DNA from: Coprinopsis marcescibilis
Lineage: Eukaryota > Basidiomycota > Agaricomycetes > Agaricales > Psathyrellaceae
Assembly (NCBI GenBank): GCA_004369085.1
Contig: ML210553.1
Coordinates: 1 to 16,742 of the forward strand
Direction: 5' to 3'
Length of the DNA: 16,742 bases
Both the position numbers and the translations under genes were made by a program. Below are positions 1 to 8,627 of this stretch, piece by piece. Below the pieces are notes generated by a model. The model was not told where the DNA came from, searched no databases, and saw only the letters and a program-made list of their open reading frames with translations. Every line of letters begins with the position of its first letter. Position 1 is the first letter of the stretch.

Positions 1-29
1 CCCTAACCCCTAACCCTAACCCTAACCCT
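1..29. repeat. Telomere repeat tract (CCCTAA)n
   Basis: The window begins with about five units of CCCTAA, one of them the variant CCCCTAA, which is the C-rich strand of a TTAGGG telomere running outward to the left. The tract breaks off at CCCTGG near base 29 into unique sequence. This places the left edge at a chromosome end, or at least at the telomere junction of an assembled contig. TTAGGG is shared by most filamentous fungi and animals, so by itself it does not name the organism. Confidence 0.93.
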
Positions 30-416
30 GGTCCTGCCCATGCTCTCTGTGAGCCGAGCCAAAGCTTCTGCGGTGTAGTTTTCGACCAAAACACCAGCTA
101 TGTAGTGGTGAATATCGAAACCCAGGGATTGAACTGAAAAGGTGAGAATGCGAAAACCAGATGAGATTACGACTACCTACACCTGTGGAAAAACAAAGGG
201 CCCATGGTATAACCGACGTTGAGGAGACGCAGCAAGCCCAGAAACTGCGAATCGCGCACTCTCTCCACGCTGCAAACACAGCCTCTCGGCAAATGGCGAT
301 CGTTAGCCCTAAACCCTTTTTAACAAAACCCATCGCAATTGACAAAACCTTTGCTATGTACAATTCAGGCCTTAGGCGTCAATACATGTATGCTTGCATA
401 GCATTCCAAGATATTT
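30..416. other. Gene-free telomere-proximal sequence
   Basis: This is unique sequence between the telomere tract and the first gene. Open frames exist on both strands, for example a 113-codon minus-strand frame at 22-363, but they lack convincing starts, splice signals or recognisable protein character. I see no tandem repeats or mobile-element ends. The segment ends with an AATAAA on the minus strand (416-421) that overlaps the stop codon of gene K and could serve its 3' end. Confidence 0.5.
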
Positions 417-836
417 TTATTCCTCCAACAACTCGCAATCAATCTGCAAGTTCAGCCGGCCCTGTTTACCTCGACGTGGATGTGTATGCAAGCTATAGCG
501 CCCTCCATTAGGGTGAAACACCCAGCGTCCTGACTCGTAAACGTGAAGCGTTGCAGCAGCAGTCCCGACCAATTGCCCAGTCGTGTCTGTATGTACTCCC
601 CGCACAGTTACATGCGGCTCGCTGTCGCTCCCACTGATATGATATGCGCCCCTAGGTTTCAAGTTTGATCAGCAAAGGACATCGGGGGCTACTCTTGCAA
701 CCTACATTATTACCCATGCCAGTTCTTCCAGAGTTACCTTCCACCCGTTTGCTCTCGCCAATTCCTCACTCCGTCCAGCCAAATGCTCTTGCACAAGGGC
801 CTCTACAAGTTTACTTCTGATCTCTGGCTTCGCCAT
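417..836 (-). CDS. Gene K: unknown 121-aa protein nearest the telomere
   Basis: I do not recognise this gene. The model has two exons, 836-706 and 651-417, joined by a 54-nt intron with donor GTAGGT, a CTGAT branch-like site and acceptor CCTAG. The phase is preserved (two bases plus one). The N-terminal third is charged and helical-looking; the second exon is rich in Thr, His and Gly and reads as beta-strand (HVYESGRWVF, GGRYSLHTHP). The ATG at 836 is the first in-frame start. However, the frame stays open and protein-like upstream through about 891, where an AAG acceptor and a GTGAGC donor 46 nt further up suggest an additional 5' exon whose start I could not place. A GTAAAC near the 3' end could be a further donor, but reading through reaches a stop at once. 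No signal peptide or membrane segment is visible. Confidence 0.5.
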
Positions 837-1032
837 AGGCTCATTCTTTCTGTATCGATATACTTGCAGATTTGCGCGAAACGTATCCGCATCTTATTCA
901 TCAGCGCTCGCCATACGGTAACTAGAGCTCATGCTCACCGGCTCCGGTCACCCTAGGGTGAGGCTGTGGGTGAGGCAGGCTGATAAAAATGAAAGTTATA
1001 TATTACAGAGTTTCTCATGTGCTGTCCAACTC

Positions 1033-2476
1033 TCACATATCACCATTCTTGGCCTTCTTCCTTGGCAAGGTTGGGGCAGGACTCGCCTTTCGCTTACTAC
1101 TGGTTCCAACATCGCCAAGCTCAAACATCTCCTCCGAGCACGGGTCTTCCCAATCGCCAGCATTGTTTGCATCTTGAGAGGATTTGTGGAGCAAAGGCCT
1201 CTGTGAAAAGAGGGTTCATACGGCTGCGCCGCTAGCAGCAGAAACTACACAACGTACCAAAGTTGCTTTTCCTTTCTTGCTACTCGTCCCTGCATCTCCA
1301 AGCTCCGAGTCGAGCTTGGGCTGTTGGACGCCTGGGGGGCTGGGCACTCCGTCAGAGCTGAACAAGTCGTCCAGAGAAAGAGAAGGGCTCTGTCCAAAGA
1401 GCTGGTTCCCAGTGTATGTGGGTTCAGGATCGAACGTGCGCCATTGGGAAAACTCCACTGGTGTCTGCATAAAGGTTTAATATCGGATAGCCTTCGGGAG
1501 GCCCAGAGGACATACCAAAATCAGGAGTTCGGTAGGCTCTGCCAAAGCAGGTTTATTTTCCTCTTCCGTTTTGTTCAGCACCAAGCTATCGGCCGCTTGT
1601 TTGATTTCGTACTGGATAGATAGTGTTTGTTGAAAGCGGTCTCTAGTCCAAAACAAGCACTCTTACCTCTCCGTCACTGCTAGGGATATCGAGACCCCAC
1701 ATTCTGTCAAAATGATTGTCTTCTTCGCACTTTCTTGCCAATTTCCTCTTTTCAAATATGTCCCCGTGCACAGTGTCCAATGCCATCACTGCGTTGTACC
1801 ATATCTTCATGTCAGCGCACTGCCAGTCGAGATTTTTAAGCGTTTGGCAATCGCTATGATGTATAGTCTGCAAGACCAAGGCGTTTTCCATCGGTACGTT
1901 GCAGAGGGGGCACTGAAGCTCTTCTTCATCCAAGGCGCGCTTGACCACGACGTCCATGGTACAGTAAGGAAGGAACAGCTGAACTTGGTTGTTGATGCAA
2001 TGCTGCCAATGCGACATGCTCTCTTTAGGATACCGGCATCTCTCGCAAGTCGGAACCTCTGGGATTGGCGACCGATTTCCGCTGAATTTCTGACAACGAT
2101 CATTGGCTGGTGTTTATAGAGAAAAGAAAAAAAGAGCCAAACCCATTCTTCACAGTCGGGAAGATGGTTTAGCTGATGAGAAAAAGATCGTAAGCGGAAA
2201 CACTTTGGCCCAAGCGTAAACGTACCACGAATGAAACGGCCCCCCCATCGCAGTCCTGCATGCAGAAGCTACACTTGACCTTGTGTTTTTCGGTTCTGGT
2301 GATGGTTCGGTATTGTAGGAAATTGTAGTTGGGGACGCGGAATGAGTTTATCAAGCACTTGTCAAAGTGGTCAAGGCTCTTGAGGGAGCATTGACAGTCG
2401 TCACACCTATATTCATTGAGCCATGTATAAGCAAGAGAAAACACGGTATTCACTCGGTTTTGGGCTGCAAGGTCAT
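1033..2476 (-). CDS. Gene A: quadruple C2HC zinc-finger protein, 375 aa
   Basis: There are seven exons: 2476-2454, 2406-2226, 2172-2143, 2089-1667, 1611-1516, 1464-1258 and 1200-1033. All six introns are 47-57 nt and phase-consistent. The product has four zinc-finger-like motifs in short/long pairs. The short fingers are C-x2-C-x8-H-x3-C at C9/C12/H21/C25 and C93/C96/H105/C109. The long fingers are C-x2-C-x13-14-H-x3-C at C53/C56/H71/C75 and C138/C141/H155/C159. A conserved LDW follows the last finger. The remaining 150 or so residues are acidic, Ser/Pro-rich and probably disordered, ending in a bipartite basic cluster (KRK...RKKAK, residues 356-371) that resembles a nuclear localisation signal. 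Gene B is a paralogue with the same first three intron phases. I cannot name the family; nucleic-acid or protein binding in the nucleus is an inference. Exon 1 is only 23 nt and was chosen because no ATG lies in exon 2. Confidence 0.75.
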
Positions 2477-2709
2477 TGGTGGTCGAAAGGAAAAAACGGT
2501 TTCACGTTCAGGATAAGATTGGGGCGCGAAATTAAAGCCTTGAAAAGAAGCGCCCCCGGGTTCCTGCTTCCTTGTGTCGATCGGCCATCTTTTGATACCA
2601 TTTCTGGGTATTTGAATGCCAAACCGAGCCTCTCATAGTCCTCGGCTCGGCTCGGCTCGGCTCCATACAGTAATGCTCAGGAACAAGATGTATAAAAGAT
2701 GGTGCTATT
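2477..2709. other. Spacer between genes A and C with a (CTCGG)4 microsatellite
   Basis: This is the upstream region of gene A and the 3' flank of gene C, both on the minus strand. A perfect (CTCGG)4 tract lies at 2641-2660. A TATAAAAG-like string near 2690 faces the plus strand, where I see no gene. No reading frame here resembles protein. Confidence 0.45.
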
Positions 2710-5629
2710 TTACGTCTCGATAATAGGGTGTGGCCGTGCTCGGTCATAAAACCTATCCAACGCCGCCGTGTATAGTGTGTCCAAGAGGTGCTGCACAATT
2801 CCCAAATACACGACCTGGGGGTATGTTTCGCCAATAAACCAGTGGGCGGGGTGGGATCTGCGAACCTGGGTTACAAAGTACCCAAGGGAGTTGTCGTGGC
2901 GCCTGAAAATGGACATGTCGATTCTACAGAAAAGCCGCAGAGAGCTGGGGAGCTTTGATATTTTCTCCTCAGAGATTATCAGCTTGTCCAGAACCTTGAG
3001 TGCCTCGACGTGTATCTCCTTGGATGTAACACCATAGTCAAACCTGGGAACAGTCCTCTTTGATGCCAATTGGTGGTAGACTTTACGACTGAGAACAATG
3101 TCAGCGGTTGGCTGGTAAACAGAGGATACATAACCTACGATATCTGGGCAAGCGGTGGTAGGCTGATATGAGTGTTGATCCCCCGGCCTTGTAAGGTTAC
3201 GGGGTGAGGGTCCACCTCGTGCCGAAGACACCCATTGATGAAAAGGAACCTATATTCGCCGATCGACTTGAGTTCGTTGACGTAGGGCTGGAGAAACCAC
3301 ATTGGACTCCGAAAGTACTCTGGCCGATCTCGGAAGAAACGGTCATCCGCGGATCTTGTTTTATAATAAATGTCCAGGGCTTCTGTTTCCCCCAACCCTG
3401 CTTGAATACAGTGCTTGCCACACTCGGAGAGGTCCCGCTTGACAACCGCCTTCAGCTCACCGCCAATGATCCGCACGATGATTTCTGACATTGTGTAGGG
3501 GGTAGGAATGATATAGGTAGGAACCTGTGTGCCCATCGCCCTTGCAATGTCCTGAAGGTGGATATTGAGGAGGAGATGGGATGAGTGGCTCAGGCATTCG
3601 AGGGGCGGGGGCCAGAAAAAGCAATTCAACGACAAGTCGAAAGAGTACTTGAATATCGCCTCCAGCTGCTTGGGGGTGTAGTTGAACAGTTCCTTGGCTG
3701 ACCCCCTAGAGCACACAGATCAGTCGGTTGTCCTCCCTGAAGCCATGAACGCACTCACATCCAGTCCCCTTCCCAGCTGTATCCTCCGACAATCACTTCT
3801 GCATTTTCCAGTACAAATCCTGCACCGGTTTTCCCATTTTTCCATGCCGCTTGCTCATATTCGTGCCAGGGCATGAGATAGCACTCCCACGATTCGGCGT
3901 CGTCCAGAATCTGCAATGCGATCCCCATCTAACATGGCACGTCAGTGGAAGCACCGTCCAGGAAAACTCTTTGTCACTCACGGAGGCATTGCACTTGTAG
4001 CGCCCCATAAGAGTTGGCAAGACATGCTGTCGACATTCTCTATCCAAGACAACGTACCTCACCGGCTTTGCCGAGCCTTCCTCAAAAACAGGCGTGAAGT
4101 ACGTGTGATCATCGGTGGTCTTGTCCACGGGTGGCTCGTGCTCTACCTCTGTCCAGGTCCATTCGCCCTCTGTGTTCACCGGAGCGCTTGGGCGTGTAGG
4201 TTCCACATGGTGGTCAATGTTGGCCACTTTGCGGATGCGTTCGACCAGGTGACAAGGAAAGTCACAGACAACCAGGGATGAAGCGCCTTGCTGTCTCCAA
4301 AAAGGACTGATCACCACCACCGTCTTCAAGGCCGCGCAGCGTGGAAAATCATCGAGATCCAAACGGTCTTTGAGCTGAAGTAGCCCATCCGGTGTTGAAT
4401 CTCTCCCAAGGGAATGCTCCATCAGGTATGTGACATGGTTTTTGACTACCGGAGGCGGAGTTGGCTCTCGTGGGGCGGAATCTGGTACAGGGGTGGGGTC
4501 GGTTTGAGCAGCCTTGCTCTGGTGAGTGGGGTTAGGGCGCAAGGAAGGGGTGGCAGGAACAGGAGCTTTTCCACCACTGGGAGCATCACCGCTAACATAT
4601 GATAGAGCTGGGGAGGTCAAAGCGCAGGGTGGGGGGGATTGTACGTTTGGTGAAGTCGAGCCTGCAACTGTCAACGGTCTTGAAGCCCCTCTGGTCGAAG
4701 CGCGGGGCGAGGGGGATTGTACGTTTGGTGAAGTCGAGCCGGCAGCAGCCTCTCTGGTCGAAGCGCGGGGTGGGGGGGATTGTACGTTTGGTGAAGTCGA
4801 GCCTGCAACTGTCAACGGTCTTGAAGCCTCTCTGGTCGAAGCGCGGGGCGGAGGGGATTGTACGTTTGGTGAAGGTGAGCCGGCAGCAGTCGACGGTCTT
4901 GCAGCCTCTCTGGCCGAAGCGCAGGGCAACCCCAATGATCCACCCTGGGCGCCGGCGCCGGTCAAAGATCCAACCTGGGCTCTCAAAGGTGCTCGGGTGG
5001 AAATGTGGGGCGGGGGGCCTAGAGCGCTGCTTGAAGGTCCTGCCGCCGTCCCGGAAAAGCTGGATGGCAGTACAGGGGCCTTGACTTGGCGACGGTGAAC
5101 AACCAGGGGAGGCGCAGCTATCCCAGCATCTACACGCTGCTGGCCAAGCAAAGGCAGCCAAGGTATCCAAACATCAACTTCGTACCTAGAGTCCAATGCG
5201 AGATCGGGGATCACTTCGTTCTCCAAGAGGTACGGTTCGGAATTGGGCCCATAACGCTCCTTCCATGCCAGCTTGTACAGATTGAGTGCTGCTAGGCACG
5301 TTTGTTCCTTGTTGCACGTCTGGTAAATGCGGCGTCCAAACTTGATAAACTCTTCTGGCCGAATATGCCCCCAACCTGGGTATGGCCTCCCTTCTCCATC
5401 AGTCGGGTTCACCAGGCATTTGGTACCGTCAGCCTGACATTGGTGCAATGCGTTGGCCTCTCTTGTTTGGCCATTTCCAGCCCTTGACCGGCGTTAGTGT
5501 ATCGCATTCATGATACTCTCAAGCTACTTACGGGCGCCAAAGGCCGAGCGTTTCACTGCCAGAAGGGCGCCGACGATCAGCCGTTGATCGATGGCAGCGA
5601 TGGTAGCATGTCCGGAGATCGCTTCCCAT
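2710..5629 (-). CDS. Gene C: large ATP-grasp-like protein with Pro-rich repeats, about 904 aa
   Basis: The model exons are 5629-5532 (uncertain), 5482-3982, 3928-3759, 3705-3139 and 3088-2710, with phase-consistent introns of 49-53 nt. The N-terminal part (after TKCLVNP) is a conserved-looking domain of about 100 residues that I do not recognise. A Ser/Pro/Thr-rich stretch of about 200 residues with tandem repeats follows, and then an ATP-grasp-like region. That region shows AVVKRD-S-CGKH (putative ATP lysine), WFLQPYV, GEYRFLFINGCLR, and RIDMS followed by YFVTQV. It aligns along its length with gene H and shares two intron positions with it. In gene C the usual acidic metal ligand appears as Gln (VTQV versus VNEV in H), so catalysis may be impaired. 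The substrate is unknown. The first exon is ambiguous: the frame that splices most simply (MGSDL...) looks less protein-like than the neighbouring frame (FSWEAISGHATIAAIDQ), which would need a different acceptor. Confidence 0.7.
4600..4925. repeat. Coding minisatellite, 78-bp units, inside gene C
   Basis: The string GTACGTTTGG recurs at 4641, 4719, 4782 and 4860, giving unit lengths of 78, 63 and 78 bp. The 63-bp unit lacks 15 bp, exactly five codons. On the minus strand each unit encodes variants of RASTREASRPLTVAG followed by STSPNVQSPPP. All changes keep the frame, as expected for a repeat under coding constraint. Each unit contributes several Ser-Pro sites. Copy number is likely to vary between strains. 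Confidence 0.85.
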
Positions 5630-5656
5630 GAAAATCTCCAAAGCACCGGTCATTCT

Positions 5657-5960
5657 AGCAGAGCTGATCAAAGAAAAAAACCAAGTTGGGGTGTGTGGGA
5701 ATGCAAATTTGACACGTAGCAGAGGGCTCGGTGGCTTTCCCATTTCGGAAGTGACAATCAGAACCAAATATGTTTCGCTTGTTTTTTTTTTTGATATTGT
5801 GCAATATGCAACTCCCACCGCATGCCGAAGATGCCCAAAGTCGTGAACAAGGCGAGTGTTTGACGCCTGGAGGCTTTTGCATTTTTGTAACAATGTTCTA
5901 CAGAAAATCAACACAAGCCACCCTGGCCCTAAAAAAGGGAAGACGGGTGCTGCCAATCCA
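5657..5960. promoter_or_regulatory. Divergent intergenic region between genes C and I
   Basis: Genes C (minus) and I (plus) are transcribed away from each other, so this stretch of about 300 bp should hold both promoters. It contains a T10 tract at about 5782-5792, AT-rich sequence (TGATATTGTGCAATATGCA, a short inverted repeat) and an A6 tract near 5932. A minus-strand frame stays open across it, so part of the 5' end of gene C may extend into it. I see no clear TATA box. Confidence 0.4.
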
Positions 5961-7369
5961 ATGACGATGGGCCTACCAGAGGCAGCCCCCCAGAACAATA
6001 GAGTACTCAGCAAGGCCAAAAGGCTTAAGAAGCTGGAGGGACTGACTGAGCGCCGGATGCGATTGTTCATAAAACATGCAACAAGGATAAAGTTGGACAG
6101 GACCCATGAGGAGCTGAAGCAGCCGCTCTCCCCTGAAGAATTCCAAGGTATTCAAGCAGAGTGTGAGCGTCTGCTCGACCCTACCATCGCGCCGCAGGCT
6201 ACCTCTGGTATCTGGCTGGATGCCAACAACACCCCACTCCTTTTTTATTTCGGTCAAAGGGTCTACCGAAACGAGACCAACAAGGTGAGGACGGGTACTA
6301 TTCCAAGGTTTGAGATATCTGACTTGCATATAAGAAGAAAAAAGGGGGCGAAGACTACGTGACGATAACTGCCGAAGAGCAGTTCGTAGGAAGGACCCAG
6401 GCAGACCTGGACGTGGCCATGTTGTTGGGAAACAAGATTGAGACACTCACCCCAATCCAGGATGGGCTAACGGTGAGCTTTGATACCCTCTTTTATTTCC
6501 TGTTTTAATAACCTTTTGGTAGACCGAGCAGTGCACCCGCTATCAAGCAGCGGCTCAAGCATTGTGCTCAGATGTAAGGGTCTCCTTCATAGACCCCACA
6601 AGACATGATAGGGATGGAGAGGCAGGTGTCCAACCCGGTGAGACACCGGGGGTGGCCCATATTGTACATGGTTGGATTCAACAGGGACAACCAGAAAAAG
6701 TGAGTATTCCAACCTCCCTGGAACATCGTATTGAGCCGCTGACCTGGCCACTCTACAGGGTCTTTTCATATCCGGCGACATAACCCACAGCAGCACCTCA
6801 GCGGCAGCAGCGGGAAGCTACCATTCTCTGACGAAAGAAGTAGCGGTGATACTTGGGATCATGTTCAAACATGCTTTCCCTCATTGGTACGAAAGGTACA
6901 GGCTTGCATTCGATGCTGGGGTATGGCTGCCAGAAGATCCGGGCCCATTTCTTGGGCGCGCAGTGATCTTCAAACTTCAGGGAAGGCTCCACAAGGACAG
7001 GCAAGATTTAGGACCGTCTGTCTGCTTTGGTGTGGGTAGATACAGCGGCGCAGAGATGCTCTTTCCCCAGTTTGGGGCTAAACTTGCGTGAGTAACTTTT
7101 GTTTTGTCGGCTCGCCAGGCACTGAATGGCGACACAGGTATCTGCCCGGGGAAGTCTGCATCTTCTACTCCAGCGATCTATACCACATGGTAGCCCCGTA
7201 TCAAGCACTGCAGCCCAGCGAAGAGGATAAAAGGGATCAGATTTCACCTGGTCGAATTGGCTCTGTCTTTTTCTTTCCAAAGGAAAGCTTCAAAGAGCTT
7301 TATGACAAGCCAGAAGGCTGGGGCTACAAGACTCAGTGGGGCAAGAATAGCCACCTTTTTGCCGTGTAG
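5961..7369 (+). CDS. Gene I: 2OG-Fe(II) dioxygenase-like protein, 399 aa
   Basis: There are five exons: 5961-6284, 6335-6472, 6523-6699, 6759-7087 and 7138-7369. All four introns are 50-59 nt and in phase. The C-terminal half carries the 2-oxoglutarate/Fe(II) oxygenase pattern: H291-K-D293 as the HxD metal pair, then GxxRYSGAEMLFP (the usual G.Y.GG.L.L strand), YLPGEV, H339 in DLYHMVAP as the distal His, and R362 in GRIGSVFFF as the likely 2OG-binding Arg. This order and spacing resemble the fungal TET/JBP-like and prolyl-hydroxylase-like members. I cannot tell whether the substrate is nucleic acid, protein or small molecule. The N-terminal 150 residues are basic and helical (AKRLKKLEGL) and have no motif I know. 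The ATG at 5961 is the first in-frame start. The gene is divergent from C and followed by the repeat-rich stretch. Confidence 0.8.
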
Positions 7370-7525
7370 AACATTGTATTTGCCGTTGAATTCACACAAT
7401 GTATCTTTGTGCGCTGCCCAAGAGCTGCCCCCAAGTGATTATTACTCTATGATAAATAACATCATACCGCAGATGCCCAGTATACCATCTCCACACTACT
7501 GAGCCAAGGTTTGCACCGTTGCATG
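7370..7525. other. 3' flank of gene I
   Basis: This is AT-rich sequence after the gene I stop codon, including GATAAATAA near 7451, which could take part in 3'-end formation. No gene is visible before the repeat block begins at 7526. Confidence 0.4.
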
Positions 7526-7940
7526 GCCACCTCAATCTCGCGCGCGCGAGAGTGCCTAGGGTTAGGGTCCGGTCCTGGCTCGGATCGTTGAGGTCTGTAC
7601 TGGGATCGGATCGTCGTGCTCGGTACTGGGCTCTGCTCGGATCGTCATGCTCGGTATTGGGTTCGGCTGGGCTCGGTAAGCACAGCCACCTCAATCTCGC
7701 GCGCGCGAGAGGCCTAGGGTTAGGGTCCGGTCCGGGCTCGGATCGTTGTGGTCAGTACTGAGCTCTGCTCGGATCGTTGGTACTGCGGCCGTTGTGGCCA
7801 TACTGCTCGGTAAGCACAGCCACCTCAATCTCGCGCGCGCGAGAGTGCCTAGGGTTAGGGTCCCGTCGTGCTCGGTACTGCGCCCGCTCTGGCCAGTACT
7901 GGGTTCGGCTCGGATCGTCGTTACTGGGAGCCACCTGTCT
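7526..7940. repeat. Subtelomeric repeat block with telomere-like motifs
   Basis: A core of about 45 bp starts at 7526, 7685 and 7819, giving spacings of 159 and 134 bp. It reads GCCACCTCAATC, then a perfect 16-bp palindrome (TCTCGCGCGCGCGAGA), then GCCTAGGGTTAGGGTCC. The last part holds two TTAGGG-like units. Between cores lie degenerate short units of the type GCTCGGATCGT and CTCGGTACTGGG, expanded to different degrees. The 4-5-bp CG alternation can form a hairpin or Z-DNA. Open frames across the block are by-products of low stop-codon content and are not called as genes. Confidence 0.88.
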
Positions 7941-8245
7941 CGCGGGTCCCTATGCTGGGCTCGGATCGTTGTACTAGTTACTGATAACATTGTTCACTCC
8001 GCTGGGTACTGCCAATGTGCAAAGATATCTTAGCTGCTCTCGTTACTTCATCCTCAACTCGGTCGTTTGAATCATTATTCTCGGGCGCGGGTTACGATGG
8101 GCAGTGGTAAATGTAGTGGGACGGTGGTAACGTAGTTAGGGCGGTGTTATCTAGTGGTCGGGTTGGCCAAGTCGGTTGGAGTGGAGGAATGGGTACTCAC
8201 TACAACAGTTTGTTGCGTTGTAAACTGGGATGTGGAAAGGCAGGA
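7941..8245. other. Spacer with no gene
   Basis: There is unique sequence between the two repeat blocks. It includes a G/T-rich section at about 8090-8165 with several GTGGTAA/GTAGT-like strings. I see no gene, RNA or mobile-element structure. Confidence 0.4.
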
Positions 8246-8481
8246 ATCGGGCAGCAGGAGGAAGCCAGCTGGCTCCGCGAAACGTGCTGATTTATCGCCC
8301 TGTCCGGACACCAGCTGGTATCGCGTTTTGGACAAAAGACGCCGTTCAACCACCAGAGCAAGTGATAGACACGACAGGATCGGGCAGCAGGAGGAAGCCA
8401 GCTGGCTCCGCGAAACGTGCTGATTTATCGCCCCGTCCGGACACCAGCTGGTATCGCATTTTGGACAAAAGACGCCGTTCA
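8246..8481. repeat. 103-bp direct duplication, two near-identical copies
   Basis: Copies lie at 8246-8348 and 8379-8481, 133 bp apart, and differ at only two positions that I can find (C/T in the CCCYGTCC string and G/A in TATCGCR). The intervening 30 bp is unique. Each copy contains CAGCTGG twice, a motif that is close to its own reverse complement. The high identity indicates a recent duplication. Confidence 0.9.
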
Positions 8482-8627
8482 CCGTGGTCTGGGAACAACC
8501 TTGCTGGCGCGCTGATGTCTGTTGAGCAAAAAATATTTTAACATACCATCAATCAACAAGGAAAAACATTCTCACGAGCACGAGAAAGGTCAACGACCAA
8601 AGCCCGATTACAACTTGTACAGTAACG
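8482..8627. promoter_or_regulatory. Upstream region of gene J
   Basis: This short region holds AAAAAATATTTTAAC at about 8528-8542, an AT-rich TATA-like element some 90 bp upstream of the gene J ATG, followed by an A/C-rich leader typical of fungal 5' UTRs. The assignment rests only on composition and position. Confidence 0.35.

Noticed and set aside
22..363. Long minus-strand open frame next to the telomere
   Set aside because: It runs into the telomere-derived sequence, its composition (Cys, Ser, Trp, Arg rich) looks like random translation, and no splice or promoter signals support it.
1216..1480. Plus-strand frames opposite gene A exons
   Set aside because: They mirror a well-supported spliced minus-strand gene and lack start or splice logic of their own.
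2690..2700. TATAAAAG on the plus strand as a promoter
   Set aside because: No plus-strand gene follows; the downstream region is occupied by minus-strand gene C exons.
4600..4925. Evenly spaced repeats that could be read as a CRISPR-like array
   Set aside because: The units are direct coding repeats of 63-78 bp with no unique spacers, in frame with gene C in a eukaryotic context.
7519..8033. Several overlapping open frames in the repeat block
   Set aside because: They encode repetitive Gly/Ser/Arg strings on both strands and follow repeat units, so they are by-products of the satellite sequence.
8147..8482. Minus-strand frame with a CPKCDTSWC zinc-ribbon-like string
   Set aside because: The frame lies over the 103-bp duplication, only one copy gives the Cys pattern because the second copy is read in another frame, and there is no extended domain.
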